A stretch of DNA of 12,159 nt from Carnobacterium_A sp047553015 (lineage in GTDB: Bacteria > Bacillota > Bacilli > Lactobacillales > Carnobacteriaceae): positions 1-12,159 of the forward strand of contig NZ_CP180214.1 of NCBI RefSeq assembly GCF_047553015.1, read 5' to 3'. Positions within the stretch are counted from its first letter, which is position 1. The number at the start of each line of letters is the position of its first letter. The position numbers were made by a program, and so were the translations under genes. The notes under the pieces are model-generated. The model ran no database searches, was not told the origin of the DNA, and worked only from the letters and a program-made list of their open reading frames with translations. This document shows, in pieces, positions 1 to 6,175 of this stretch.

Positions 1-429
1 TAATTATGCGATATTCGTCAGAAACGATTTAAACGATTGTTTTTTAACGATTGAGCCTTTGGGTTTGTAGGGTTTACCCTGCACGAACGAAGTGAGCTCT
101 TTACTTGTTTGATTCTTATCTAAAACGAGCTTTTAAGCCGTTCTACAAGAAGTGACTACAATACTCTCTTTTTCATTGCAAACGGAGCGTAGCGGCTTCT
201 TTTGACCTTTTAAGATATATTTTAGCTTGCGGAGCAAGGTTTCTTTTAAAAGTATTTTAATAATTCATTGATAGTCAAATATTATTATTTATTAAATTGC
301 ACCATGATTTTCAATATCTTAATTTTGATTAAATAGTTAGTGCTTATTATATTTATCTTTAATACTTTGTCTTTTAAACCTTTTGGAGATGAAAAAAACC
401 ATTACTAACAGTGCTTACAGCGATTAAAC
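1..429. other. Non-coding AT-rich region upstream of the iterons
   Basis: No convincing gene is seen on either strand. The stretch holds AACGATT words at 24-51, a short inverted repeat GGGT-tt-ACCC near 70-78, and G+C-richer words such as cgaacgaagtgagc and cggagcgtagcgg. Bases 240-400 are very AT-rich and directly precede the iterons, so they could be the DNA-unwinding part of the origin. That is an inference; no clear DnaA box was found by eye. The words gggtttgtag (61-70, in reverse complement) and gtgactacaa (152-161) recur at 11611-11624. Confidence 0.5.
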
Positions 430-490
430 AACGAGTAAATACTGTGCATTAAACGAGTAAATACTGTGTACTAAACGAGTAAATACTGTT
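430..490 (+). repeat. Three iterons of the plasmid origin
   Basis: The 17-bp unit AACGAGTAAATACTGTG occurs at 430-446, 452-468 and 474-490 (last base T in the third), with an exact 22-bp period of about two helical turns. Direct repeats of this size immediately upstream of a Rep_3 initiator gene are the usual binding sites for the initiator in iteron-controlled theta plasmids. The location, regular spacing and near-identity support this as the replication origin and copy-control site. Confidence 0.92.
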
Positions 491-491
491 T

Positions 492-535
492 AAGAGACGA
501 AATTAATTGTGTGTTTTCGTCTCTTGCTGTATTAT
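492..535 (+). promoter_or_regulatory. rep promoter embedded in an inverted repeat
   Basis: Arms AAGAGACGAAA (492-502) and TTTCGTCTCTT (515-525) form a perfect 11-bp inverted repeat. A candidate promoter overlaps it: -35 TTGTGT at 507-512, a 17-bp spacer, and -10 TATTAT at 530-535. An inverted repeat overlapping the rep promoter just after the iterons is typical of Rep_3 plasmids, where Rep dimers repress their own gene. Transcription would begin near 541, so any start codon upstream of that is unusable. Confidence 0.75.
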
Positions 536-576
536 TGAATAATATGTCTAATAATAGGAGATGGGAGAATTTTATT

Positions 577-1734
577 ATGCAAGATTCAAATCACGATATA
601 CCTCAAAGAGTTATACATATAGAAGATTTATCTCGGCAAAAAACAGTAGAACATAATGATTTAGTTACTAGCGTCGCCAAGATGGATAAAGTACCTATGA
701 AGTTTTTTGAGTTAGCAGTATCTTGCCTAGATACCGGTAATGCTCCTATGAACAATACCGTTTTCTTATCAAAAAAAACTTTGTTTTCTTTCTTTAAAGC
801 AGATGATAACGATAAACACTCAAGATTCAAAAAAGCTTTAACTACACTTCATAGACAGTCTATTTTTGAAGTTAGAGAAGTAAACGAGAAGGGTAAATTA
901 AATTTTAAGATTATTTCTCCTATATCGAGTAGCGAATGGAACGATTATAATGATATCGTAGCAATTAAATTTACAGACGATATTATGCCTTATCTAATGG
1001 ATCTAAAACGTAATTTCACTCAGTACTTGATTACAGATATCATGGAACTAAACAGTAAGTATAGTATTGTTTTATATAAATGGTTTTCTATGAATTATAA
1101 CCAATATGAAACTTACAAAGATACAATCAAGCGTACGAAAATTCAGATTAATCAAATGAAAAATCCTTATATTGAGATGCAAGAATTACGTAGAATAACT
1201 AATACAGTTAATGAATATGAAAGAATATTTGATTTTGAAAAAAATATATTGAAATTAGCCTTGGAGGAAATAAATAAACACACGCATTTCATTATTACTT
1301 ATGACAAAATAAAAAAAGGCCGCTCAATCGTTGGAATTCAGTTTTATATTGGGAAAAAAACTGTGAAAAGTCCTCTACCTTACAAAGAAAATGATTTGGA
1401 GAGTATTAAAAGTAAAGCCCAAAAAGAACAGGAAGAACAAAATCTTTTCAATAAAGCTGTACAAAATAAATATACAACGTTACTAGGAGAAAATTTATTA
1501 GTTGGATTTAGAGATATGCAGGATGTATCTAAAATGGCTAATCTCCAAAAACAAGTTTATCCTCTTTATGATGATTTGAAAAAATTACGAGGTATCAACG
1601 GAGTCAAAGAACATATCAAATATGTAGCTAACCATAAAATTGGAGCAGAAAAACAAATGAAAAATATAGTTAGGTATCTTAAACGTTCAGTAGAGCAATA
1701 TTTACAAATAGTAAAACTTCAAGATGTAGACTAA
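577..1734 (+). CDS. repB: Plasmid replication initiator protein, Rep_3/RepB family
   Basis: The 385-aa product is the theta-replication initiator, which binds iterons and recruits the host replisome. The N-terminal winged-helix region spans roughly residues 30-150 and includes the segment around MDKVPMKFFELAVSCL. The second winged helix begins near 150-170, where the family-typical run YLITDIMELNSKYSIVLYKW is followed by a long conserved-looking domain to about 270; the Lys-rich tail is more variable. ATG at 577 is chosen because GGGAG at 563-567 is 9 bp upstream. The reading frame stays open back to 511, but that lies before the predicted transcription start near 541. Iterons and an autoregulatory inverted repeat precede the gene, and a ribbon-helix-helix accessory gene follows. 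The family assignment is strong. Confidence 0.93.
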   Translation: MQDSNHDIPQRVIHIEDLSRQKTVEHNDLVTSVAKMDKVPMKFFELAVSCLDTGNAPMNNTVFLSKKTLFSFFKADDNDKHSRFKKALTTLHRQSIFEVREVNEKGKLNFKIISPISSSEWNDYNDIVAIKFTDDIMPYLMDLKRNFTQYLITDIMELNSKYSIVLYKWFSMNYNQYETYKDTIKRTKIQINQMKNPYIEMQELRRITNTVNEYERIFDFEKNILKLALEEINKHTHFIITYDKIKKGRSIVGIQFYIGKKTVKSPLPYKENDLESIKSKAQKEQEEQNLFNKAVQNKYTTLLGENLLVGFRDMQDVSKMANLQKQVYPLYDDLKKLRGINGVKEHIKYVANHKIGAEKQMKNIVRYLKRSVEQYLQIVKLQDVD

Positions 1735-1757
1735 AAATGAACAGATAAGTTTATTAA

Positions 1758-1809
1758 ATGATAGTTTCATTTCTTTTCTATGCTATCATGTAAGATAGTA
1801 TACAGATAT
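1758..1809 (+). promoter_or_regulatory. Possible operator array upstream of the accessory gene
   Basis: Between rep and the next gene, the inverted pair ATGATAG (1758-1764) and CTATCAT (1783-1789) is followed by another GATAG at 1794-1798 and a GATATC at 1804-1809. Repeated GATAG/CTATC elements ahead of a ribbon-helix-helix gene are plausible binding sites for its product. No convincing -35/-10 pair could be fixed by eye, so whether this is an operator, a promoter or a partition site is open. Confidence 0.35.
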
Positions 1810-1836
1810 CTAAAAAAATGAGAAGTGGTGATAATT

Positions 1837-2253
1837 TTGTCTGATGATCGTGTACAGATAATAGTTAGAACAACCTTTGAAGAGAAAGAAAAAATAAAAG
1901 AAATAGCAAAATCAAAAAAAAAATCTATGAATCAGTTAATTATTGATAGTGTAGTTGATATCTCTGATGATAGCGAAAATGATAGCAGTGATAGCTCTGT
2001 TGATAGCACTATTGTAGATGTCTTTAAAGATCAATTAGAGAACAAGGATAAGCAGATTGATAAATTACAAAATTTACTTGATCAGCAACAACAATTATCT
2101 CTTCAATCAAATAAACAAATCGAACAATTACAGCTCCAACTGTCTAATGAAACAGAAATTGATTTAGAACATAGAAATAAAGTAGTGAATGAAAAAAATA
2201 CTAGTGAATCAAATGAAAAAAAAAGTTTTTTTAATAGAATCTTTAAAAAATAA
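1837..2253 (+). CDS. Replication-associated accessory protein (ribbon-helix-helix plus coiled coil)
   Basis: The 138-aa product has three parts. Residues 5-40 resemble an Arc/CopG ribbon-helix-helix (VQIIVRTTFEEKEKIKEIA then SMNQLIIDSV). Residues about 42-58 are a Ser/Asp linker. Residues about 60-105 are a Gln-rich coiled coil, and the protein ends in a basic hydrophobic tail, FFNRIFKK. Downstream of rep, such proteins act in copy control or segregational stability; the exact role here is inferred. A TTG start at 1837 fits best: the Shine-Dalgarno-like GTGGTGAT (1825-1832) sits 4 bp upstream. Earlier in-frame GTG codons at 1825 and 1828 would lie within that ribosome-binding site. A scrap of a related protein tail occurs at 2901-2954. 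Confidence 0.75.
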   Translation: MSDDRVQIIVRTTFEEKEKIKEIAKSKKKSMNQLIIDSVVDISDDSENDSSDSSVDSTIVDVFKDQLENKDKQIDKLQNLLDQQQQLSLQSNKQIEQLQLQLSNETEIDLEHRNKVVNEKNTSESNEKKSFFNRIFKK

Positions 2254-2299
2254 AACAGATAAAAAGATGTTGTTAAAATATCTTTTTATCTGTTTTATT
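2249..2299. terminator. Strong bidirectional terminator
   Basis: A perfect 20-bp inverted repeat runs from 2249-2268 to 2280-2299 with an 11-base loop. Its arms have A-rich and T-rich outer ends, so it can end transcription from both sides. It lies between the plus-strand accessory gene (stop at 2253) and the convergent minus-strand small membrane gene (stop at 2295-2297), and overlaps the last codons of both. Confidence 0.9.
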
Positions 2300-2495
2300 C
2301 TTTAGTTTTATTTATTTTTCTTACTCTTAGAAACTCAACTGCAGTAAGTACTAGAGCAGTATATAATCCTTCACCTATAAAATTTTTATTTATTATGTAC
2401 TCTATTGAGATACCAATAAAACTAGTAAAGATCATAACTAGGAGGATATGAATATTTGGATGTTGCTTCATATTTTTTTTATATCTGGTAAACAT
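2295..2495 (-). CDS. Small membrane protein, 66 aa, function unknown
   Basis: The product has a short basic N-terminus and two hydrophobic segments, about residues 15-33 (ILLVMIFTSFIGISIEYII) and 42-57, and a basic tail (RVRKINKTKE). The gene is supported by a good Shine-Dalgarno sequence, AGAGGTGAT, ending 5 bp before the ATG, and by the shared terminator. It follows another tiny membrane-protein gene 76 bp upstream on the same strand. The pair could be a bacteriocin immunity or stress-type membrane pair, but nothing in the sequence proves this. No family is recognised. Confidence 0.65.
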   Translation of the reverse strand: MFTRYKKNMKQHPNIHILLVMIFTSFIGISIEYIINKNFIGEGLYTALVLTAVEFLRVRKINKTKE

Positions 2496-2571
2496 AATAT
2501 CACCTCTAACCTATATGATATGGCTATTTGTTCATGCTTATTTGTAAATGTAACTCTAGTAAAGATGGTTT

Positions 2572-2727
2572 TTATTTTTCCGAGTCTGATTTTCTAAGTA
2601 CAATATATCCTAAAATAATTAGACTGTATCCAAATCCAATATTTTGTTTTAATAAAGAAAAAATAGCTCCAATAAAAATAAGAATAGATAAAAATTGATA
2701 ACCGTTTCTTTTATTTATTTTTTTCAT
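2572..2727 (-). CDS. Very small membrane protein, 51 aa, function unknown
   Basis: This short open frame begins MKKINKRNGYQFLSILIFI and ends IVLRKSDSEK. It has a basic N-terminus, two hydrophobic stretches (about residues 12-25 and 31-43) separated by a short loop, and a charged tail. GGGAG lies 8 bp before the ATG at 2727, good support for translation. The layout mirrors the 66-aa gene that follows on the same strand, so the two may form an operon or be distant paralogues. A weak candidate promoter is upstream (-35 TTGATT, complement of 2797-2802). Function is not recognised. Confidence 0.6.
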   Translation of the reverse strand: MKKINKRNGYQFLSILIFIGAIFSLLKQNIGFGYSLIILGYIVLRKSDSEK

Positions 2728-2900
2728 TATGATATCTCCCATAACCATTCTCCTAACCTAGTCATTCATAACTACAGTATCTATCTAATATCACTGAATC
2801 AAAAGAACGCAACGCTTTACATCTTAGCAACCATTAGTTGCAAACGCTCTTTTTCAATAGTTCAATCAATAAATGGTAGTTATCGACTATCCCATTCGGT

Positions 2901-2954
2901 ATGATAAAGAAAAGTGAAAGAAAAGGATTTTTAAACCGTCTTTTTAAAAAATAA
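2901..2954 (+). pseudogene. C-terminal remnant of a second replication-accessory protein
   Basis: The frame from 2901 to the TAA at 2952-2954 reads MIKKSERKGFLNRLFKK. Its end, RKGFLNRLFKK, matches the tail of the accessory protein encoded at 1837-2253 (KKSFFNRIFKK) with conservative changes. This frame is closed by a stop at 2877-2879, so no upstream domain remains. The simplest reading is the leftover 3' end of a homologous gene from another plasmid backbone. Confidence 0.5.
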
Positions 2955-2973
2955 TGTAGTTTTAGATTAGAAT

Positions 2974-3019
2974 ACTCAAGTCGCCCCACTCTCATTATTG
3001 GTAGTAGGACGACTTGGGT
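2974..3019. repeat. Inverted repeat with a long loop
   Basis: ACTCAAGTCG (2974-2983) and CGACTTGGGT (3010-3019) pair over 10 bp with one wobble, around a 26-base loop. It lies about 50 bp beyond the stop of the minus-strand toxin gene and could act as its terminator. There is no clear T-run on either side, so this is uncertain. Confidence 0.4.
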
Positions 3020-3066
3020 TAATGTATTTTATGTTAAGTAATCATAGACGAAAAAAGAGCAGATTT

Positions 3067-3354
3067 TTACCTAACCTTTTTTAATTGCTCATAAAAATTT
3101 TCATGCGTTCCACATAATAATACAGGTATGACTGTATTATCTTTAATTTCATAGGCAACTCGATAGGTCGTACCTGCGTACTTAAATCCCATTGCCCAAA
3201 TTCCTGATAGATCACCCGTTTTTTGTTCTCCCGAATGAGGATGAACGGCTATCTCATCATAAATTAACGTTAAAAACTGTTCTTTTAATGGTTTCTCTTT
3301 TAATTTTTTTAAATACTTTACTACGTGTTTAGAAGGTAGAATCTCATAAGCCAA
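3067..3354 (-). CDS. RelE/ParE-superfamily toxin
   Basis: The 95-aa protein has the size and layout of the RelE/ParE fold. It has an N-terminal helical hairpin with Lys-rich segments (KYLKKLKEKPLKEQF), then a C-terminal beta sheet: IWAMGFKYAGTTYRVAYEI, VIPVLLCGTHENFYEQLKK. Arg in TYRVAYE and the terminal G-T-H-x-x-F-Y motif are in positions used by RelE-like ribosome-dependent mRNA nucleases. The start overlaps the end of the upstream antitoxin gene by 11 bp, implying translational coupling. Whether the target is ribosome-bound mRNA (RelE/YafQ-like) or something else cannot be read from the sequence. Confidence 0.85.
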   Translation of the reverse strand: MAYEILPSKHVVKYLKKLKEKPLKEQFLTLIYDEIAVHPHSGEQKTGDLSGIWAMGFKYAGTTYRVAYEIKDNTVIPVLLCGTHENFYEQLKKVR

Positions 3355-3673
3355 TTTCTGCTGCCAACTCCTCTTTTGTCATCGGTTTAGAATGTGCAAC
3401 AGTATCTTCAGCAATAGATCTAAATGCATAAGTTAACTCACTCTTTCTATTTTTAAATTCTTTTAATATATCTTGTTTGTTATAACCTTCTGAAAGAATA
3501 TCAGCTAAGACATCTTCACTAAAATCAAAAAATTCTTTTTTAGGCTCTACAAACTCATACAGTATCCCATTCTCTACAAGCTTAGCTTCTACTTCAACAC
3601 CATTTGGAACATCGAATTCTTTAGGTACAGTTAACATAATAGAATTTCCTTGTTTTCTTGTTTTTGTAATCAT
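3344..3673 (-). CDS. AbrB/MazE-type antitoxin with extended C-terminus
   Basis: The 109-aa protein starts with a swapped-hairpin AbrB/MazE DNA-binding domain (about residues 1-45: KTRKQGNSIMLTVPKEF, then VEVEAKLVENGILYEFVE). It ends in an acidic, helical toxin-binding region (about 48-109). It should repress the operon and neutralise the RelE-like toxin, whose gene overlaps by 11 bp. GGAGGA lies 6 bp before the ATG at 3673. An AbrB-type DNA-binding head with a RelE-type toxin is a mixed pairing, seen in type II systems where the two parts exchange partners. Confidence 0.82.
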   Translation of the reverse strand: MITKTRKQGNSIMLTVPKEFDVPNGVEVEAKLVENGILYEFVEPKKEFFDFSEDVLADILSEGYNKQDILKEFKNRKSELTYAFRSIAEDTVAHSKPMTKEELAAEIGL

Positions 3674-3702
3674 ATGATTTCCTCCATCATTTAAATATTT
3701 TT

Positions 3703-3750
3703 GTAATTACTTAGTAATTACATTGTACTCTATTTTTATTATAAATACAA
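3703..3750 (-). promoter_or_regulatory. Promoter and operator of the AbrB/RelE-type toxin-antitoxin pair
   Basis: Read on the minus strand, -35 TTGTAT (3745-3750), a 17-bp spacer and -10 TACAAT (3722-3727) precede the antitoxin gene. Just downstream of the -10, the self-complementary octamer GTAATTAC occurs twice (3714-3721 and 3703-3710) with a 3-bp gap. Together the copies form a likely dyad operator for the antitoxin. Confidence 0.75.
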
Positions 3751-3756
3751 AATAAT

Positions 3757-3790
3757 AAAACTCCTTCAGATTAATTTCCAAAGGAGTTTT
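3757..3790. terminator. Terminator downstream of the recombinase gene
   Basis: AAAACTCCTT (3757-3766) and AAGGAGTTTT (3781-3790) form a 10-bp stem with a 14-base loop. On the minus strand it is followed by TTTTATTATTTT. It lies about 60 bp beyond the recombinase stop and separates that transcript from the toxin-antitoxin promoter. Confidence 0.8.
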
Positions 3791-3851
3791 ACTTGGTTTA
3801 ATAGATTTTTATGCAGACTTTATTCGACTAATATTCTATCATTTAGTTATA

Positions 3852-4403
3852 CTAAAATCCTAATCTAAAATTCAATAACGTTTCGCTGATTTCATCTTCA
3901 TTGATTCCGATGTAGCGTTTCGTAATTGTTTCGCTGCTATGACCAAAGATTTCCATTAACGTGGCCACGTCTTTGGTTTTTTTGTAGTAATGGTAACCGA
4001 AGGTCTTTCTAAGCGTGTGCGTGCCAATATCGTCTCGTCCTAAGAGCTTGGCGACCTTTTGAAACATCTGATAAACGGTATTCACTTCTAAATGACCGCC
4101 TTTGGTACTTGGAAACAAATAATCATCTGCTGCCAGGTCTTTCGTGTACTCTTGGATCAAGTCCTGCAAACTACTCAAATATAAAATACGGGTTTTACCT
4201 GTTTTTTGTTCTACGATACGCGGATTCTTAGCGGATAAGATATCTTTTTTCTTTAGTTTAACAATATCAGACATGCGTAACCCGCTGTTGATCCCGATTA
4301 AAAAGAGAAAAACGTCTCGTTTCGCGTTTTTATTGCGGCGTAACCCAAATAAAAAGTCGTTTATCTCGTGCTGCGTTCTTAATGGTTGGACGTTATAACT
4401 CAT
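3852..4403 (-). CDS. Small tyrosine recombinase (site-specific integrase)
   Basis: The 183-aa protein has the full tyrosine-recombinase catalytic set: Arg43 in GLRMSDI, the beta-hairpin Lys in EQKTGKTR (Lys67 or Lys70), His129-x-x-Arg132 in HTLRKTFG, His155 in IFGHSS, and nucleophile Tyr164 in TKRYIGI. It is far shorter than XerC/XerD or phage integrases (about 300 aa) and keeps essentially the catalytic domain, as in FimB/FimE-size recombinases. ATG at 4403 is chosen because GAGGAGAGGG lies just upstream. A frame extension to 4445 would start inside the predicted promoter. The gene sits at the head of four 30-bp inverted-arm sites and carries a variant of that site over its own promoter. It is therefore the likely enzyme of the cassette system and may also resolve plasmid multimers. 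Confidence 0.92.
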   Translation of the reverse strand: MSYNVQPLRTQHEINDFLFGLRRNKNAKRDVFLFLIGINSGLRMSDIVKLKKKDILSAKNPRIVEQKTGKTRILYLSSLQDLIQEYTKDLAADDYLFPSTKGGHLEVNTVYQMFQKVAKLLGRDDIGTHTLRKTFGYHYYKKTKDVATLMEIFGHSSETITKRYIGINEDEISETLLNFRLGF

Positions 4404-4430
4404 TGAAAAGCCCTCTCCTCTCACAAAAGT

Positions 4431-4470
4431 GATACATGATTTCATTCAGTATAGCATGTAATCGTGTATT
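4431..4470 (-). promoter_or_regulatory. Recombinase promoter inside a stretched copy of the recombination site
   Basis: Read on the minus strand, arm AATACACGAT (complement of 4461-4470) and arm ATCATGTATC (complement of 4431-4440) match the arms of the four cassette sites. They are separated by 20 bp instead of 10, one extra helical turn. The spacer holds an extended -10, TG-C-TATACT, with no good -35. Transcription would start within or just after the right arm. The recombinase could bind here and repress itself without cutting, because the spacing is wrong for strand exchange. The arms and promoter are seen in the sequence; the autoregulation is inferred. Confidence 0.7.
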
Positions 4471-4489
4471 GGAGGAGGTTATAAAAAAA

Positions 4490-4511
4490 GAATCCCAGTG
4501 TTAAAGGATTC
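4490..4511 (-). terminator. Minus-strand terminator abutting the first cassette site
   Basis: GAATCC (4490-4495) and GGATTC (4506-4511) form the stem. On the minus strand it is followed by seven T residues (complement of 4483-4489). It ends 2 bp from the 30-bp site at 4514 and would end the transcript of the 38-aa membrane peptide gene after it has crossed that site. Confidence 0.75.
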
Positions 4512-4513
4512 GG

Positions 4514-4543
4514 GATACACGATTCTATCTCATTTCATGTATT
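4514..4543 (+). repeat. dif-like recombination site B
   Basis: This 30-bp site has left arm GATACACGAT, centre TCTATCTCAT and right arm TTCATGTATT. The arms are imperfect inverted repeats, as in core sites of tyrosine recombinases. It is in direct orientation with the copies at 4849, 6915 and 7727. It forms the left edge of the cassette holding the 38-aa membrane peptide. Confidence 0.85.
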
Positions 4544-4575
4544 GACTTATAAATATTACAATCCATATAAATAGA

Positions 4576-4692
4576 CTATTTGTTTTTTTTCTTTCTTTTA
4601 TAAAGTGAATAACCTATATAAAGTACTGATACTAGTATTAATGCATATATTACATATACAAAAAAGGCTATTAAATAGTCTGTCCAAATCAT
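4576..4692 (-). CDS. Single-span membrane peptide, 38 aa
   Basis: The frame encodes a peptide starting MIWTDYLIAFFVYVIYALIL, with one hydrophobic helix (about residues 6-29) and a strongly basic tail, YKRKKKNK. GAGAGGA lies 7 bp before the ATG at 4692, good support for translation. Another ATG 9 bp upstream (4701) abuts the ribosome-binding site and is less likely. It is the only gene between recombination sites B and C, so the smallest cassette exists to carry it. A single helix with a charged C-terminus resembles type I toxin peptides or small membrane-active regulators. No antisense RNA was identified and no family is recognised. Confidence 0.6.
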   Translation of the reverse strand: MIWTDYLIAFFVYVIYALILVSVLYIGYSLYKRKKKNK

Positions 4693-4820
4693 ATGATTCA
4701 TTCCTCTCTAAAATTATTAACTTTATTATCTCATTTATAAGTTAGAAAGTAACGTACTCATTGGTTTATATATAACAATCAACCATTTACGTTTAACGTT
4801 TTTGATTATAAATAATAGAA

Positions 4821-4845
4821 AAAAAAGCCTTAATTTAATAAGGTT
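4821..4845 (-). terminator. Minus-strand terminator abutting cassette site C
   Basis: CCTTA (4828-4832) and TAAGG (4839-4843), with extra A-T pairs around a bulged G, form a hairpin. On the minus strand it is followed by a run of eight T residues (complement of A's ending at 4826). It ends 3 bp from the site at 4849. It would terminate the regulator-exporter transcript after passing through site C. Confidence 0.7.
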
Positions 4846-4848
4846 CAG

Positions 4849-4878
4849 GATACATGATTCTATGTCATTTCATGTATT
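4849..4878 (+). repeat. dif-like recombination site C
   Basis: This 30-bp site has left arm GATACATGAT, centre TCTATGTCAT and right arm TTCATGTATT. It differs from site B at two positions only. It lies 335 bp from site B and 2066 bp from site D, start to start, and separates the 38-aa peptide cassette from the exporter cassette. Confidence 0.85.
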
Positions 4879-4897
4879 AGTTAATTTATTAATTATA

Positions 4898-6148
4898 TTA
4901 TAAATCTATTAATTCCTTAGGTATATTAAAATCTTTATAACTAACGGTTTCACTATTAGGAAGATTTCGAAGTTTTTTATTAAATAGCCAGGTCAACCCT
5001 ACCGCTAGAAAGCCTATGGCTGTCCAGGAAAGAACTAAACTACTCTCATAATATCTTACAAGTAATCCTCCAATTAAGGATCCTATAGGCATTGCAATTG
5101 CACCAAAGCTAGACATAACCGAATTGGTTCTTCCAATAATAGTTAAAGGGACAGCTGATTGCATTACGGATCCTAGAATAATATTTGCGGATCCTATTGG
5201 TATCCAGCATAAAGTGAACAGTAAAAGAAAGACGTAAAAACCCATATATGGAGCAATACCCCATAAAACAAACGCTACAATATAGGATGAAGAAATGAAT
5301 AGTCCAATGGGAACTTTATTTAACTTAGTACTAATCAAGGATCCTAAAACCATTCCAATTGAAATAGCAGTTAGTATATAGCCGTATTTCTCTTCTCCAC
5401 CAAGCGAATTTGCATAAATAGGCAATATAGCGTACATGACGCCTAAGCAAAAATTAATAAGTACATTTGCTATTAGAAAAACCCATATCATAGAGTTAAA
5501 AACAACCTTTAAGCCAACCTTCATTTCTAAACCATAATTTTTTAAGTTTAACTTTTCTACTTTAACAACGTCTAAAGGAGTTTTTTTGAATTTTATTAGA
5601 GAAAATAAAAGAGCTGCTAGAGTAAATATTATTGAATCGACTAGATACAAGGTGACTATTCCTAAGATAGCTAATAGTATGCCAGACACTGCATTCAAAA
5701 CTATATCTGCTGTTTGATTAGCTATTGCCAATAAAGAATTTCCTTGAAGAAGTTTGTTTTTAGGTACTATAGCAGGTAGAGCTTTTAGTTGGACAGGATA
5801 CCCAAGTTCTGCGACTATTGCTGCTAAAAAAACGATGGGCACTAGATTATAAATGGTCAATAGATTCATATAGTAAAGAATAGGAATTATCAAAATCAAT
5901 ACCGCTTGAATGAGTTGGGTCAAGATAAGCACTGGTTTGATATTCCAACGATCTACTAATGGACCCCATAAAAATTGCAATCCTTTAGGAATCAAAATAA
6001 CAGCGCTTGTTAAACCCACATAAAAAGGATCATTCGTTATTTCCGCGGCTAACCAAGTGGTTGTTATGTAATAAATACTATCACCGGCATTAGTTGTTAA
6101 ACGTCCCATGAAAAGAGATAGAAAATTTTTATCTGCTAACATCTTCAT
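4898..6148 (-). CDS. Major facilitator superfamily exporter (MFS_3/DHA3-like)
   Basis: The 416-aa product has about 12 hydrophobic helices in two halves, with a charged cytoplasmic loop near residues 187-210 (KFKKTPLDVVKVEKLNLKN). The N-terminal motif NFLSLFMGRLTTNAGDSIYYI and the following LVDRWNIKPVL, a version of MFS motif A, fit the DHA3 group that includes Mef macrolide pumps and EntS-like exporters. The substrate cannot be named. TGGAGGGG sits 5 bp before the ATG at 6148. The gene follows an ArsR-like regulator on the same strand with a 27-bp gap, so the two form an operon in which the repressor probably controls the pump. The whole unit lies between recombination sites C and D. Confidence 0.88.
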   Translation of the reverse strand: MKMLADKNFLSLFMGRLTTNAGDSIYYITTTWLAAEITNDPFYVGLTSAVILIPKGLQFLWGPLVDRWNIKPVLILTQLIQAVLILIIPILYYMNLLTIYNLVPIVFLAAIVAELGYPVQLKALPAIVPKNKLLQGNSLLAIANQTADIVLNAVSGILLAILGIVTLYLVDSIIFTLAALLFSLIKFKKTPLDVVKVEKLNLKNYGLEMKVGLKVVFNSMIWVFLIANVLINFCLGVMYAILPIYANSLGGEEKYGYILTAISIGMVLGSLISTKLNKVPIGLFISSSYIVAFVLWGIAPYMGFYVFLLLFTLCWIPIGSANIILGSVMQSAVPLTIIGRTNSVMSSFGAIAMPIGSLIGGLLVRYYESSLVLSWTAIGFLAVGLTWLFNKKLRNLPNSETVSYKDFNIPKELIDL

Positions 6149-6175
6149 CTTTTCCCCTCCAATTATTAAAAAACA

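Larger units (their letters stand above)
2728..3066. other. Decayed backbone region without an intact gene
   Basis: No intact gene is seen on the plus strand. A 69-codon open frame at 2695-2904 overlaps the minus-strand small gene, lacks a ribosome-binding site and has no protein-like composition. The stretch holds the promoter side of the small membrane genes, the scrap of a replication-accessory protein at 2901-2954 (listed separately), and an imperfect long-range hairpin at 2974-3019. It appears to be a junction between two plasmid backbones. Confidence 0.45.

Noticed and set aside
430..490. The three 22-bp-period repeats as a CRISPR array
   Set aside because: There are only three units with 5-bp gaps and they sit directly before a rep gene; they are iterons.
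511..576. An N-terminal extension of the replication initiator from a GTG at 511
   Set aside because: It would begin inside the autoregulatory inverted repeat and before the predicted transcription start near 541, while ATG 577 has a proper ribosome-binding site.
2770..2799. A possible fifth direct copy of the 30-bp site, with an exact match to its centre (TCTATCTAAT at 2780-2789)
   Set aside because: Only about 7 of the 20 arm positions agree and the arms are not inverted repeats of the right form. The stretch also overlaps a candidate promoter for the small membrane genes, so chance or a very decayed copy is likelier.
2695..2904. A 69-codon plus-strand open frame
   Set aside because: It overlaps the start and promoter of the minus-strand 51-aa gene, has no ribosome-binding site and has an unusual composition; it ends in a region of decay.
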